From Mycolicibacterium sphagni (GTDB taxonomy: Bacteria; Actinomycetota; Actinomycetes; Mycobacteriales; Mycobacteriaceae): 64,000 nucleotides of DNA. Positions 45,358 through 55,481 of the stretch are shown here, one piece after another. Below the pieces are notes generated by a model that saw only the letters and a list, made by a program, of their open reading frames with translations, ran no database searches and was not told where the DNA came from. The position numbers and the translations under genes are program-made. The stretch spans positions 248,001 to 312,000 of the forward strand of contig NZ_VBSB01000002.1 in NCBI RefSeq assembly GCF_013337765.1. Reading direction: 5' to 3'. The stretch's first letter is position 1. Each line of letters opens with the position of its first letter.

Positions 45358-47006
45358 CGGGTTCCCTTCAGCGTCGCCCAGAACGGACATTGGTGACGCG
45401 CGCTGAAATCGATCGCGATCGTCAGCTGCCCGGTCTGCAACGACATCCGCTTGCCGTCGTCACCCAGCTGCGGCCAATCCGGCAGGCCGGAGATCTCAGG
45501 CGTGCCGTTCTTCACGAATTGGGTCCAGTACGCGACCATCTGGTCGGAGAGCTCGCGTTGCGCCGGGTTGAGCGGCGGTGCACCACCGACGTCGAACAAG
45601 TACCGCAACTCCAGCGAATGACTGGCCCCCACCGGGAACGGCACCGCGCGCAACGGATCCGGGGCCGGAGCCGTTCGGTCGTTGAACTCGTAGGCGTACA
45701 CCTGGTCGGTGTGCGCCAGGCCCGACGCGATTCTGTCTGTCGGACAGGCGAATATACTGTCGGTCACCGCCGCGGAGTAGGCCAGGCCTTCGCTGCCGCC
45801 GTACCAGTCCGGCGAGTAGTGCGCAGCCACTGCGGGCGCGTCGGGACCGAACGTGTCGGACAGCAGTTTCGGATACGGCGGCAGTCCATGGTCTTTGAGA
45901 TATTGGAGTGCGGCGAACATCGCGAATTCGTCGCCGTTGCTGCCGATCAGCACGGGGACTTTAGGCATCCGGCCGAGCGCGGCGTCGGCCATCGGGTCGA
46001 CGGGAAGCCGGTCCGTTCCGGTGACCGGCCCGGTGAGCTTGTCGGGGCCGAATCCGACGTACAGCGGGGCGCGCTGCAATTTCCGGGTCGGCAGGGAACG
46101 TAGGCAGGCCGCAACCGCGTCGGGGTCCGAACAACCTACGCTGGCCGCGTATTCGGTACTGACCCGGGTGGCCGTGGCCCGATCGGCCTGCGCCTGACAC
46201 GGCCCGCTCTGCAGGATCGCGGCCCGGAACAAGCCGGCGGAGTCCGGCGCGACCAGATGGTCGCATACCGACATCGCGCCTGCCGACTCCCCCGCGATCG
46301 TGACTTTGGTTGGGTCGCCGCCGAATTCGGCGATATTGTCGCGGACCCACCGCAGCGCCAGCTGCTGATCGGCCAATCCATAGTTGCCGATGTTGCCGTC
46401 CGGGCTCAGCGCGGGATGCGCGAGGAAACCCAGGGTGCCCAGTCGGTAGTTGACGGTGACGACGACGATGTCGCCCTGGGTCGCCATCCAGCGGGCGTCG
46501 TAGATATCGGCGCTCCCGTTGAGGAAGCCGCCGCCGTGAATCCACACCATCACCGGCTTCTGGCGTGACCGACTGGCGCCCTCGGGGGTCCAGACGTTGA
46601 GGTTCAGGCAGTCCTCACCGGCGGGGCGGCCGTAGTCGGGATCGACGCTGGTGTCCTGGATGCAGCGCAGGCCCGGTTGGGTGGCATCACGCACCCCTGG
46701 CCACGGGGCAGCCGGCCGCGGTGGCTGCCACCGCAGCGGGCCCACCGGTGCGGCCGCGTACGGAATCCCATCGAACACCCGGTACCCCGGGGCGACGAGA
46801 CCGCGCACCGCACCTGCTGCGGTCTGGACCACCGCGGGCCCGGGTTGTGCGACCGGAGCCGGCTGCGGGTGCGTCTCGCTGGCACCCCTGCTACATCCGA
46901 CGAGCACCGCCAGGCCCAGCAACAGGCCTAATGCGCGCCGACATCGTCGGCCGCTCGATCGGTGTCGCACGAGATCCGAGCCTACGCGGACGACTGGCCG
47001 AGGCAT
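45354..47006 (-). CDS. Carboxylesterase type B, lipoprotein
   Basis: A 550-residue alpha/beta hydrolase of the type B carboxylesterase family. The nucleophile is Ser in TIAGESAGAMS, the oxyanion hole is in VWIHGGGFLNG, EDCLNLNVWTPEG is the family signature and the catalytic His is in GASHSLELRYLF. An N-terminal export signal ends in the lipobox LVGC (about residue 38), so it should be anchored outside. The ATG at 47006 with AGG upstream is preferred over 47045. It resembles mycobacterial LipT. It is divergent from the P450 gene. Confidence 0.87.
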   Translation of the reverse strand: MPRPVVRVGSDLVRHRSSGRRCRRALGLLLGLAVLVGCSRGASETHPQPAPVAQPGPAVVQTAAGAVRGLVAPGYRVFDGIPYAAAPVGPLRWQPPRPAAPWPGVRDATQPGLRCIQDTSVDPDYGRPAGEDCLNLNVWTPEGASRSRQKPVMVWIHGGGFLNGSADIYDARWMATQGDIVVVTVNYRLGTLGFLAHPALSPDGNIGNYGLADQQLALRWVRDNIAEFGGDPTKVTIAGESAGAMSVCDHLVAPDSAGLFRAAILQSGPCQAQADRATATRVSTEYAASVGCSDPDAVAACLRSLPTRKLQRAPLYVGFGPDKLTGPVTGTDRLPVDPMADAALGRMPKVPVLIGSNGDEFAMFAALQYLKDHGLPPYPKLLSDTFGPDAPAVAAHYSPDWYGGSEGLAYSAAVTDSIFACPTDRIASGLAHTDQVYAYEFNDRTAPAPDPLRAVPFPVGASHSLELRYLFDVGGAPPLNPAQRELSDQMVAYWTQFVKNGTPEISGLPDWPQLGDDGKRMSLQTGQLTIAIDFSARHQCPFWATLKGTR

Positions 47007-47056
47007 GACCTGGGAATTAGCCGAAAAGTCTGCGACCTGGCACAATCGTGTCCGAA

Positions 47057-47088
47057 ACTAGAAACCTGACACCCGTCAAGTTTTTAGT
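47057..47088. promoter_or_regulatory. Long imperfect palindrome between esterase and P450 genes
   Basis: ACTAGAAACCTGAC (47057-47070) and GTCAAGTTTTTAGT (47075-47088) match as inverted repeats at 12 of 14 positions around ACCC. It lies 22-53 bases before the P450 start and 51 bases from the divergent esterase start, so one regulator could control both. The TetR gene at 48326-48976 is the nearest candidate. Confidence 0.5.
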
Positions 47089-47109
47089 GGCATGGAGCGA
47101 GGAGACCGA

Positions 47110-48360
47110 ATGAGCGCACGGATCGTGGACAAGGCGGCACGCGTTCTGGCCAGTCCGATGGGCTACACCGATGAGAAGCGGATGCACGAGTCGCTTGCTC
47201 ATCTACGTGCGAATGTTCCGGTGTCGTGGGTCGAGGCCGAGGGGTACCGGCCGTTCTGGGCGATCACCAAACACGCCGACATCATGGACATCGAACGGCA
47301 GAACGACCTGTTCACCAATGATCCGCGTCCGCTGCTGACGATCGCCGAGGCCGACGATGCGCTTCGCGCGCAACTGGAAGCCGGGATCGGCCTGCGCACG
47401 CTGATCCACATGGACGATCCCCTTCACCGCGACATGCGCAAGATCGGTGCCGACTGGTTCCGCCCGAAAGCCATGCGCGCCTTGAAGACTCGTTGCGACG
47501 AGCTGGCCAAGATTTACGTCGACAAGATGCTCGAGCAGGGTCCCGAACTGGACTTCGTCCAGGAGATCGCGGTCAACTATCCGCTCTACATCATCCTGAC
47601 ACTGCTGGGTCTGCCCGAATCCGACTTTCCCCGCATGCTCAAGCTCACCCAGGAGATGTTCGGCGGTGACGACGAAGACTTCCAGCGCGGCGGCAAGACC
47701 GACGACATGCTGGCGGTGCTGCTGGACTTCTTCAACTACTTCAACACATTGACCGCCTCGCGCCGGGAGCACCCCACCGAGGATCTCAGTTCGGCGATCG
47801 CCAACGCCACGATCGACGGCCAGCCGCTGTCCGATATGGACACCGCCTCCTATTACGTGATCGTCGCCAGCGCCGGCCACGACACCACCAGCGCCGGGAT
47901 CGCCGGCGGGCTGCTCGAATTGATACGCAACCCCGGCGAACTCCAGCGGCTCCAGAACGACCCCGGCCTGATGGGCACCGCGGTCGAAGAGATGATCCGT
48001 TGCATCGTCCCGGTCAAGGAATTCATGCGGACCGCCCAAGCCGACACCGAGGTTCGCGGCGTCCCCATCGCCAAGGGCGAAGCCGTTCTGCTGTCCTATG
48101 TTTCAGCCAACCGCGACGAAGAAGTGTTCGACGACCCGATGCGCTTCGACGTCGGCCGCGACCCCAACAAGCACCTGTCCTTCGGGTACGGCGTGCACTT
48201 CTGCCTGGGCGCCGCCCTGGCCCGCATGGAGATGCACAGCTTCTTCTCCGAACTCGTCCCCCGCATCAACACCATCGAACTGGCCGGCGAGCCGGAACTG
48301 ATGGCCACCACCTTCGTCGGTGGTCTCAAACGCCTGCCGATTCGCTACTCGCTGAGGTGA
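47110..48360 (+). CDS. Cytochrome P450
   Basis: A 416-residue bacterial class I P450. The oxygen-activating I-helix motif is SAGHDTTSAG (about residue 255), the ExxR is EEMIR, and the heme-binding loop is LSFGYGVHFCLGAALAR with the Cys ligand. It needs a ferredoxin and reductase, not encoded next to it. The ATG at 47110 has GAGGAG upstream and is preferred over 47092. The family resembles mycobacterial sterol/fatty acid hydroxylases, but the substrate is unknown. Its 3' end overlaps the convergent TetR gene by 35 bases. Confidence 0.9.
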   Translation: MSARIVDKAARVLASPMGYTDEKRMHESLAHLRANVPVSWVEAEGYRPFWAITKHADIMDIERQNDLFTNDPRPLLTIAEADDALRAQLEAGIGLRTLIHMDDPLHRDMRKIGADWFRPKAMRALKTRCDELAKIYVDKMLEQGPELDFVQEIAVNYPLYIILTLLGLPESDFPRMLKLTQEMFGGDDEDFQRGGKTDDMLAVLLDFFNYFNTLTASRREHPTEDLSSAIANATIDGQPLSDMDTASYYVIVASAGHDTTSAGIAGGLLELIRNPGELQRLQNDPGLMGTAVEEMIRCIVPVKEFMRTAQADTEVRGVPIAKGEAVLLSYVSANRDEEVFDDPMRFDVGRDPNKHLSFGYGVHFCLGAALARMEMHSFFSELVPRINTIELAGEPELMATTFVGGLKRLPIRYSLR

Positions 48361-48976
48361 TTTCGCCGACCCGGTGGCCGGCAAGGAAGCCGTCCACCGC
48401 GGCGCGCGCACACTTTCGGTAGTCGAAATCGGCCAGCGTGCTGATCCGCCCGGCCACCAGTGGACCGATCAGCAGCATGATGGCTTGGGCGCGGTCCACG
48501 TCACCGAGTTCACGTTGTGCATCGGGACTGTCGAAGATCGCGTCGAACGGTGCCCCGTACTGCTGGGCGACCCGCTCGCGCAGGGTGCGCACCTCGGGGC
48601 TGTCGGTGCCCTCGGCTCTGCCGGGCATGTGCTCCATATCCGGCCCCAGCGCCAGCCAATAGGTGGCCGTCAGCAGGATCGGTGTCTCGGAGATGAGGTC
48701 AGCCTGCGCCTGCATCAGGGCGACGAGGCGCTCCCGCAGTGATCCCGAATCCGGCGGCATCGGCGCGGGCGGGATCAGGCTGTGGAATGCGGCCGCGAGC
48801 AGATCGTTGCCGCTGGGGAAATGCCGATAGAGAGTCGCTCTGGCGACGTTGGCGCCACGTGTGACGGCGTCGACGGTGACCGCGCTGGGACCGCCGGTAC
48901 GCAGCAATGCCGTTGCCGCGTCGAGTAACCGGGCGCGTGAACGCGCTGGTCTCGGATCGCTGCGCCGGCTCGTCAT
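48326..48976 (-). CDS. TetR-family regulator next to P450
   Basis: A 216-residue regulator. The helix-turn-helix domain lies at residues 10-60 (LLDAATALLRTGGPSAVTVDAVTRGANVARATLYRHFPSGNDLL). The start at 48976 has GGAAGGA nine bases upstream; in-frame ATGs at 49000 and 49018 are possible. Convergent with the P450 gene and overlapping its end, a layout often seen for a regulator and its target. The palindrome at 47057-47088 is a candidate site. Confidence 0.83.
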   Translation of the reverse strand: MTSRRSDPRPARSRARLLDAATALLRTGGPSAVTVDAVTRGANVARATLYRHFPSGNDLLAAAFHSLIPPAPMPPDSGSLRERLVALMQAQADLISETPILLTATYWLALGPDMEHMPGRAEGTDSPEVRTLRERVAQQYGAPFDAIFDSPDAQRELGDVDRAQAIMLLIGPLVAGRISTLADFDYRKCARAAVDGFLAGHRVGEITSASSESAGV

Positions 48977-49077
48977 CGTCCCAGTTCCTTCCGCTGACAT
49001 TCCCCAACGTCTAGACATCTTCGCCTTATCCGGCCCGACTAGGGTACCGATTGGCTCCGCCGCCCAGACGCAGCAGC

Positions 49078-50514
49078 TCAGCCCACGAATCCGGCGGCCC
49101 GGTGTCCGATCATCGCGATCGTCGCGTGCGGGCCGCGGCCGGTGATGCGCGGCAGCACCGATCCGTCCACCACCCACAGATTCTCGATCCCCCGCACCCG
49201 GCAGCGCGGGTCGACGACCGCATTCTCGTCGCCGTCGGTGCCCATCGGGGCTGTGCCGCACAGATGCTGCGATGTCGACCACATCGGCTCGCCGAGTTCA
49301 GTTGTGGCACTGAGTATTTCGGTCGCGAACGCGCAGCCGCGCCGCAGTGCGGCCACATCCTCGGGAGCGCTGTCGTAGCGGTGTTCGATCAGCGGGGGCA
49401 CCGCCGGGTCGGCGGACAACAATACGAGCCGGCCGCGGGCGCGAGGCGCCATCAACGCCACCCCCAGATGCGGCCAGTCCGGGCGACCGAGCGTGCCGTC
49501 GCCGACCATCGCGATGAACCCACCGGTGTAGGGGCGGATCTCGAGACCGTCGGCCACCAGTACCGCTTCGAGCACAGGCCGATGGGGGGCGACCGTCCAC
49601 GTGGTGGACAGCACCCACTCCGGGTGATCGGAGGTGCGCTGGCCCACCGGCAGATCGGCCACCACCGCGATGCCCGCGGCGCGCAGGGCCGCGGCCGGCC
49701 CGATGCCGGACAGCATCAGCACGTGTGCCGACCCGATGGCACCCGCCGACAGCACGACCCGATCGGCCTCGAGGATGGCGGGCCCGTTCGGGCCGAGAGT
49801 CTCGACGCCCACCACCCGGGCACCGGCGATCCGCAACCGCAGCACCCGCGTGTGGGTCAGCACCGTCACGTTGGGCCGTGCGGCAGCGGGTTCCAGGAAC
49901 GCCGCGCCTGGGCCGAGGCGGACACCGTCGACGATGTTCAGCGGCACCGCGCCGATTCCGGGCGGGGCATTGTCCCCGGCCGGCTCGGCATTGAGATCAG
50001 GTAGCCAGCGCAGGCCGGCGGCGCGGGCCGCGTCGACGAATGCCGCTGTGCTGCCGACAAATTCGTGGGTCCGCCGGATCGCGATCGGGCCGCCGCCGGC
50101 CTGATCGGGGAAGTCGAGGTCGGTCTGGATCGCCCGGTAGTGCGCCAGGACCTCAGCCCAGGACCAGCCGGGCACGGCGGGACCGTCAAAGTCCGTGGGC
50201 AACGCCCGGCAGAAGTAGCCGCCGTTGACCGCACCGGAGCCCCCGACCGTCACGCCCCGCACGATGTCGGCGCCGCGCGGTGGTTCGGCGGTCAACTCTG
50301 TGCGGTAGCGCCGGACCAGCGGGCTGGCCGCCCCGATCGGCAACTGCAGGCCGTTGTGAGTGAGCTCGCGAACTCCGGGCTCGTCGGGGCCGGGGCCGGT
50401 CTCCACGACGGTGACCTGGCGGGCAGGATCAGCCGAGAGGCGTTCGGCGAGGACCGATCCGGCGCTACCGGCACCGACGATCAGGACGTCGCTGCGCGTG
50501 ATGTGGTCGACCAC
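49078..50514 (-). CDS. mftG: Mycofactocin-associated GMC oxidoreductase MftG
   Basis: A 478-residue FAD-dependent GMC-family oxidoreductase, with the N-terminal dinucleotide fold VLIVGAGSAGSVLAERL, GGSGAVNGGYFCR, and the C-terminal active site with His in GPHATIAMIGHRAAGF. MftG is linked to reoxidation of mycofactocinol, passing electrons toward the respiratory chain. Last gene of the mycofactocin cluster, four bases after mftF. Confidence 0.9.
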   Translation of the reverse strand: MVDHITRSDVLIVGAGSAGSVLAERLSADPARQVTVVETGPGPDEPGVRELTHNGLQLPIGAASPLVRRYRTELTAEPPRGADIVRGVTVGGSGAVNGGYFCRALPTDFDGPAVPGWSWAEVLAHYRAIQTDLDFPDQAGGGPIAIRRTHEFVGSTAAFVDAARAAGLRWLPDLNAEPAGDNAPPGIGAVPLNIVDGVRLGPGAAFLEPAAARPNVTVLTHTRVLRLRIAGARVVGVETLGPNGPAILEADRVVLSAGAIGSAHVLMLSGIGPAAALRAAGIAVVADLPVGQRTSDHPEWVLSTTWTVAPHRPVLEAVLVADGLEIRPYTGGFIAMVGDGTLGRPDWPHLGVALMAPRARGRLVLLSADPAVPPLIEHRYDSAPEDVAALRRGCAFATEILSATTELGEPMWSTSQHLCGTAPMGTDGDENAVVDPRCRVRGIENLWVVDGSVLPRITGRGPHATIAMIGHRAAGFVG

Positions 50515-50518
50515 CAGG

Positions 50519-51934
50519 TCAGGTTTTGATCTGCGGCTTCAGCGGTCGCAACGTACGCTCGCGGACCACACCTGTCCACAGGCCGGCGCCGTAGGCCAGA
50601 TCGTCGAGACGTTTGAGGAGCAGATAGGCCAACAGTCCGATCGGCTTGCCCTCGACGTCGTCATTGTTGCGATTGCGGGTGATCCAATCCTGTACTCCGT
50701 CGAGCACCGCGGCCACCAGGATCGCCTGCCGACATTTGCGCGAGAGCAGTGCGGCCACCAGGGCCAGCGGCCAGTAGTGCCGACAGACGGCCGCCGACAG
50801 CTGCAGGGCAGCGGCGCCGATGCCACGCAGAGCCAGGACCACCACGTCGAGGATCCCGGCATCGGTATTCTTCATCGCCTTGGCGGTCCGGCGGGTGGTC
50901 ACCCCGGCGAACACCAGCGAAGCGACATAGCCCGAGACCGACCCGAATGCCAGCAGCAACCACACCAGCAGGCTCCAGGCGGAGATCACCACCGGCGCTG
51001 TCTTGTCTGGGTGCCGGATCGACAGCGGAGCGGCCGAGCTTCCGTAGAAGGCCTTGCGGCCCAGCCATTCTCGCATCTCAGTGCGGTGTTCGTGGGCCAC
51101 CAGCGCGATCGGCTCGTAACGCAGTCGGGAGCCGGACTCGATGAGCCGCCAGCACAGGTCGACATCTTCCCCCGACGGCAGGGTCTCGTCGAAGCCGCCC
51201 AGTTCCAGCAGCGTGGCCCGGCGGCAGATAATCGCCGCACTCGGTACATAGGACACCGGGCCGTAGGGCACCACCGGGGCCTCCCGTCCGCCGAGGTCCA
51301 GCGACGACCGGACCGCCTCGTAGCGGGCTATCAGTTGATCGCTGTGACCGAGCCCCACGATGCGGGGCGCTACCAGGGCCACAGCTGGGTCGCAGAAGTG
51401 GCCGAGCAGAGCCTCGAGCCAGCCCCTTCGCGGGACGACGTCGGAATCCAGGAAGGCGACGAAATCTGTTGTGCAGGAGGCAAGCCCGGTGTTGCGGGCC
51501 GCCGCCGGGCCCTTGCTACGCGGGTGGCGCAGGATCTCGACATCACAGCGCGCACCGGCGAAGTCGCTGGGCTGCACCGGCGTTTGCGAGCCGTCGTCGA
51601 CGACGATCACACGCATGCCGCGTAGCGACATCACCAGGCGATAGAGCCCAAACGGGTTGTCGCGTACCGGAATCACGACCGTGACATCGCGGTGGGACGG
51701 GCCACCCGCCGGGCGCGGGTGCGCGACGGTGGCGTCGAGCAGGGTGCGGGCCAGCTGGGCGCTCACGGCGTCGCGGACCTCGAGGCGACCGCCAGCGAGC
51801 AGCGTCTGGGCGGACGGCGCCAGACGCAGCAACCGGGTCGGTGAGCCGCCGAGCAAAGCCGAGCCCTCGGCGAGCGTGCGCACTCGCCGGTCAACCTGCA
51901 CGGCAAACCCGTCCGGCAGCCGAGGCTGGGTCAT
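50519..51934 (-). CDS. mftF: Mycofactocin glycosyltransferase MftF
   Basis: A 471-residue family 2 glycosyltransferase that adds glucose units to mycofactocin. The nucleotide-sugar site shows VVDDGSQ and the metal-binding FLDSDVVP, then [19 protein letters not shown]. Two or three hydrophobic segments near residues 320-420 suggest membrane attachment. Its ATG overlaps the mftE stop (51931-51934). Confidence 0.9.
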   Translation of the reverse strand: MTQPRLPDGFAVQVDRRVRTLAEGSALLGGSPTRLLRLAPSAQTLLAGGRLEVRDAVSAQLARTLLDATVAHPRPAGGPSHRDVTVVIPVRDNPFGLYRLVMSLRGMRVIVVDDGSQTPVQPSDFAGARCDVEILRHPRSKGPAAARNTGLASCTTDFVAFLDSDVVPRRGWLEALLGHFCDPAVALVAPRIVGLGHSDQLIARYEAVRSSLDLGGREAPVVPYGPVSYVPSAAIICRRATLLELGGFDETLPSGEDVDLCWRLIESGSRLRYEPIALVAHEHRTEMREWLGRKAFYGSSAAPLSIRHPDKTAPVVISAWSLLVWLLLAFGSVSGYVASLVFAGVTTRRTAKAMKNTDAGILDVVVLALRGIGAAALQLSAAVCRHYWPLALVAALLSRKCRQAILVAAVLDGVQDWITRNRNNDDVEGKPIGLLAYLLLKRLDDLAYGAGLWTGVVRERTLRPLKPQIKT

Positions 51935-52674
51935 GTCAGCATCCCGTCATCGGCCGGGCGCCACCGATCGATGCGACGCGAACACTCCGCGACCATCTGC
52001 TCGAAGATGCGCGCACCCTCCATCGGAGTCGCCGTCGTCGGGTCACCCAACACGCCCACCTCACTCACCGCAGCCACCCCCCCGTGACGCATCTGCGGCA
52101 AAAGGGTAGCCAGTGGCGCCCTGTTCCCGCTACACCAGGCGTCGGTGTGTACGTCCGCCGGTGAAATATGTAGCAATACAGACGTTTCCGTGTGGCCGGC
52201 GTGGGCGTCGCCACCCTCAGTGAAACAGGGGCACCAGGTGGCGTCGCGGCCCTCGGCCCGCAGGAGGCGCACCGCCGCCCGCATGGCCTCCAGGTTGCCG
52301 CCGTGTCCGTTGACGAACACCAGGCGCCGAGCCCAGCCGCAGGCCGAACGCCCGTACTCGACGAGGACAGCCGTCAGCGCCTCTGTGCCGATCGACACCG
52401 TTCCTGCGAAGCCCTCGTGCTCACCGGACGCGCCATAGGCGATCGCGGGAGCAATCAGATACTCGTCACGATCGAAACGGTTGAGCTCCTCGGTGGCGGT
52501 GCGCGCGACCGCGGTGGCGATCCGGGTGTCGGTGTCCAGCGGCAGGTGCGGACCGTGCTGCTCGGTCGAGCCGACCGGAATCAAGATCGTGGGCGAGGTG
52601 TCGCGAAGTTGACTCGATGTCGAGTTGCCCAACTCGCCCCGAAACGCCACGCGGTGATGGTAGGCCGAATTCAC
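51931..52674 (-). CDS. mftE: Mycofactocin precursor peptide peptidase MftE
   Basis: A 247-residue creatininase-fold metallopeptidase that cuts the modified MftA core from the precursor. Metal ligands appear in [24 protein letters not shown] and the Glu of [11 protein letters not shown]. The GTG at 52674 gives the family N-terminus [16 protein letters not shown]. The frame is open further up to a GTG at 52770, which would add 32 unconserved residues; neither start has a clear ribosome site. The 138 bases between mftD and this start are longer than the other gaps in the cluster. Confidence 0.88.
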   Translation of the reverse strand: MNSAYHHRVAFRGELGNSTSSQLRDTSPTILIPVGSTEQHGPHLPLDTDTRIATAVARTATEELNRFDRDEYLIAPAIAYGASGEHEGFAGTVSIGTEALTAVLVEYGRSACGWARRLVFVNGHGGNLEAMRAAVRLLRAEGRDATWCPCFTEGGDAHAGHTETSVLLHISPADVHTDAWCSGNRAPLATLLPQMRHGGVAAVSEVGVLGDPTTATPMEGARIFEQMVAECSRRIDRWRPADDGMLT

Positions 52675-52812
52675 CTGCCGTGCGCCAATTGTTCGAGGAG
52701 AAGACGGATTTCTTTCGCATTCGGGACCGACGGACCCACCCTGAGCGTTTACCGCCGTCCCGTCAGTCACGCCAGCACCACAACCTCGCTTACGCCGGGT
52801 TCAGCGCACGCC

Positions 52813-53994
52813 CTACTTGGGTACTCCGAGCGCCCGGACGAAGTCGTCTGGCACCAAGATGTCCTCGGCTGTCAGGTCGTGGATCGATGCCTTGCCGAGT
52901 CCGCGCAGCGCCGAGTCGATGCCCCCGGACAAGATGTCGAGGACGTTCTCGACACCGGCCTGCCCGTTGGCCGCCAAGCCCCACAGGTAGGCCCGGCCGA
53001 TCATCACGGCGCGGGCACCGAGCGCCAGCGCCTTGATCACGTCGCTGCCGCGGCGCACACCGCCGTCGAGAAGCACCTCGACCTGGTCGCCGACCGCCGC
53101 CGAGATGGCGGGCAGCGCGCGGATCGAAGCGGGGGTGCCGTCGAGGTTGTTGCCACCGTGATTGGACACCGAGATCGCTGAAACGCCAGCATCGACAGCG
53201 CGTTTGGCGTCGTCCACGCGCATCACGCCCTTGAGCATGAAGGGCCCGCCCCACAGCTCACGCAGCCAGGCGATATCGTCCCAGGTGGGTGGCGGGGTCC
53301 CCATCCACTGGCCGTAGGCATCGAAGAACGGCGGGCTGGGCTCGCCCTTGGCCGCCTGGTTCGGCACCGACAGCGCCGGCGGACGCAGGGTCTTGGCCCA
53401 CTGCAGGAACCACCGCGGCCGCGTCACGGCCTCGGGGCTCATCTTGATCATGGTCTTGAGATCCATCTTTTCCGGGATCTTCGGACTGCCCCAGTCGCGC
53501 CCGTGGCTGAAGCTCCAGTCGGTGGTCACGATCAGACCGACGGCCCCGGCCGCCCGAGCCCGCTCGGCGCGGGCGGCGATGGCGTCTCGGTCGCCCAGCC
53601 AGTAAATCTGGAAGAACGTCTTCGGGTTGGCCGCGACGACCTCTTCGATCGGCTTGCTGGCAAACGAGGACAATCCCATCGCGGTGTTGCGGGCCACGGC
53701 CGCGCGGGCCACGGCGACCTCGCCGTCGGGGTGCACGGCCTGCACGCCGGTCGGGGAGATCAGAACCGGCAGCGAGACCTCTTGGCCCATGACAGTGGTT
53801 GCCATGTCCCGCTTTTCGAGTGCGCCGATGACGTGCGGCGCAAAGCCGAGCTCGTTGAAAGCCTCGTTGTTGCCATTGACGGTGAGCCCCTTCTCACTGC
53901 CACCGATGAGTGCGCCGTACGCAGATTTGGGGAGCCGCTTTTTCGCACGTTGCTGCGCGATGGCGACGGTTTCGAACCAGGTGTCGCGTGCCAT
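52813..53994 (-). CDS. mftD: Pre-mycofactocin synthase MftD
   Basis: A 393-residue FMN enzyme of the alpha-hydroxyacid oxidase fold. MftD oxidises the Tyr/Val-derived product (AHDP) to pre-mycofactocin. FMN-binding marks are LISPTGVQAVHPDGE, the catalytic His in SNHGGNNLDGTPASIRALP and LLDGGVRRGSDVIKALALGA. It lies four bases after mftC. Confidence 0.94.
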   Translation of the reverse strand: MARDTWFETVAIAQQRAKKRLPKSAYGALIGGSEKGLTVNGNNEAFNELGFAPHVIGALEKRDMATTVMGQEVSLPVLISPTGVQAVHPDGEVAVARAAVARNTAMGLSSFASKPIEEVVAANPKTFFQIYWLGDRDAIAARAERARAAGAVGLIVTTDWSFSHGRDWGSPKIPEKMDLKTMIKMSPEAVTRPRWFLQWAKTLRPPALSVPNQAAKGEPSPPFFDAYGQWMGTPPPTWDDIAWLRELWGGPFMLKGVMRVDDAKRAVDAGVSAISVSNHGGNNLDGTPASIRALPAISAAVGDQVEVLLDGGVRRGSDVIKALALGARAVMIGRAYLWGLAANGQAGVENVLDILSGGIDSALRGLGKASIHDLTAEDILVPDDFVRALGVPK

Positions 53995-53998
53995 GTGA

Positions 53999-55168
53999 CT
54001 AGATCGGACTTTCGTTGCAGGGCTTGGCCGGTGGCCGGGTGGACAAGGTCAGCATGATCGGCTTGCCCCTGGAATGGTCGGCGCTGGGGCGGGGCTTGTC
54101 CCGCTCTCCTGCCAGGGCAGGTACCCCGTAGCCCTCGACGCATTCCGGGTCCGGGCCGTCCAGCGGCAGGCCGGTGAAGAACTTCGCGGCCATGCAGCCG
54201 CCGCGGCAGGCGTCGTAGTGCCCGCAGCTGCCGCAGGCACCGGCCGACTGCGGCTCGCGCAGCTCTGTGAACAGGGGCGAATACTTCCATACGTTGTCAA
54301 AACCCCCGCCGGACACCACATTTCCGGCCAGGAACCGGTCATGGATGGCGAACGGGCAGGCGTAGACGTCGCCGACGGGGTCGATCAGGCACACCACCCG
54401 GCCGGCGCCGCACATGTTCAGACCCGCCAGCGCGCCGGGGGCGCCAAGGCCGGAGAGGTGGAAGAACGAGTCACCGGTCAGCACGCCCTCGCCCCTGGCC
54501 ACCAGCCAGTCGTAGAGCGTCACCTGTTGCGCGGCGGTGGGGTGCAGTTCGTCCCAGACATCGGCTCCGCGTCCGGACGGACGCAGGCGGGTGATGCGCA
54601 GGGTGGCGCCGTAGCGGTCGGCGAGGTCCTTGAAGTCGTCGAGCTGGTCGACGTTGTGACGGGTGACGACCACCGAGATCTTGGCGTCTTTGAAACCGGC
54701 GGCGGCCAGGTTCTCCAGCGCGCGGGTGGCCATGTCGAAGGAGCCCGGTCCGCGGACGGCGTCGTTGACCTCGGCGGTGGCGCCGTCCAGTGAGATCTGG
54801 ACGTCGACGTAGTCGCTGGCGGCCAGCCGTGCGGCCACCTCCGGGGTGATCCGCACGCCGTTGGTGGAGAACTTGACGCCGACGTGGTGGGCGGTCGCGT
54901 AGTCGACCAGCTCCCAAAAGTCCGGTCGCACAGTGGGTTCGCCGCCACCGATGTTGACGTAGAACACCTGCATGCGCTCGAGCTCGTCGATGATGCTCAT
55001 GCACTCAGCCGTGGACAGCTCGCGGGGATCGCGCTTGCCCGAGGAGGACAGGCAGTGCACGCACGCCAAATTGCAGGCGTAGGTCAGCTCCCAGGTCAGG
55101 CAGATCGGCGCATCGAGGCCGCTTTCGAACTGCTCGATCAGCCGGGGTACCGGTGCCACCGAAGTCAT
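53999..55168 (-). CDS. mftC: Mycofactocin radical SAM maturase MftC
   Basis: A 389-residue radical SAM enzyme that decarboxylates and cyclises the C-terminal Val-Tyr of MftA. Cys32, Cys36 and Cys39 in CNLACVHC bind the SAM cluster; the SPASM domain holds two further clusters (CGSCGHYDACRGGCM near residue 320). It overlaps mftB by four bases. Confidence 0.96.
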   Translation of the reverse strand: MTSVAPVPRLIEQFESGLDAPICLTWELTYACNLACVHCLSSSGKRDPRELSTAECMSIIDELERMQVFYVNIGGGEPTVRPDFWELVDYATAHHVGVKFSTNGVRITPEVAARLAASDYVDVQISLDGATAEVNDAVRGPGSFDMATRALENLAAAGFKDAKISVVVTRHNVDQLDDFKDLADRYGATLRITRLRPSGRGADVWDELHPTAAQQVTLYDWLVARGEGVLTGDSFFHLSGLGAPGALAGLNMCGAGRVVCLIDPVGDVYACPFAIHDRFLAGNVVSGGGFDNVWKYSPLFTELREPQSAGACGSCGHYDACRGGCMAAKFFTGLPLDGPDPECVEGYGVPALAGERDKPRPSADHSRGKPIMLTLSTRPPAKPCNESPI

Positions 55169-55479
55169 TGGGAATCCTTGCAGATCAACATGTTCGAGGT
55201 CACCAGCACGCTCAACGCGTGCAGATAGGGCGCCTCGTCGGGCTCGTCGACCCCGGCGGCCCGCAGAGCTGAGCGGGCGTCGGGGTGATCGGGTAGCGAG
55301 TTCACGACGGCGAGGATGGTGCGGTTCTTCAGGAACGACAGCTTCCTGGTGCCGAAGTGGTACAGCAGTGCGCCGAAAGATTCCGGGCGCACGGCCACCT
55401 GCGGATGCAGACGCCAGCTGAGTGCCGGGTCGAAGTTCGACCCGGCCACAGCCGGATCGCCCACAACGTGGGCGGGCAC
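55165..55479 (-). CDS. mftB: Mycofactocin RiPP chaperone MftB
   Basis: A 104-residue PqqD-like protein that delivers MftA to MftC. The core reads SWRLHPQVAVRPESFGALLYHFG and RKLSFLKNRTILAVV, the family pattern. The GTG at 55479 lies two bases after the mftA stop and is preferred; another GTG at 55497 would overlap mftA. Confidence 0.88.
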   Translation of the reverse strand: MPAHVVGDPAVAGSNFDPALSWRLHPQVAVRPESFGALLYHFGTRKLSFLKNRTILAVVNSLPDHPDARSALRAAGVDEPDEAPYLHALSVLVTSNMLICKDSQ

Positions 55480-55481
55480 GG

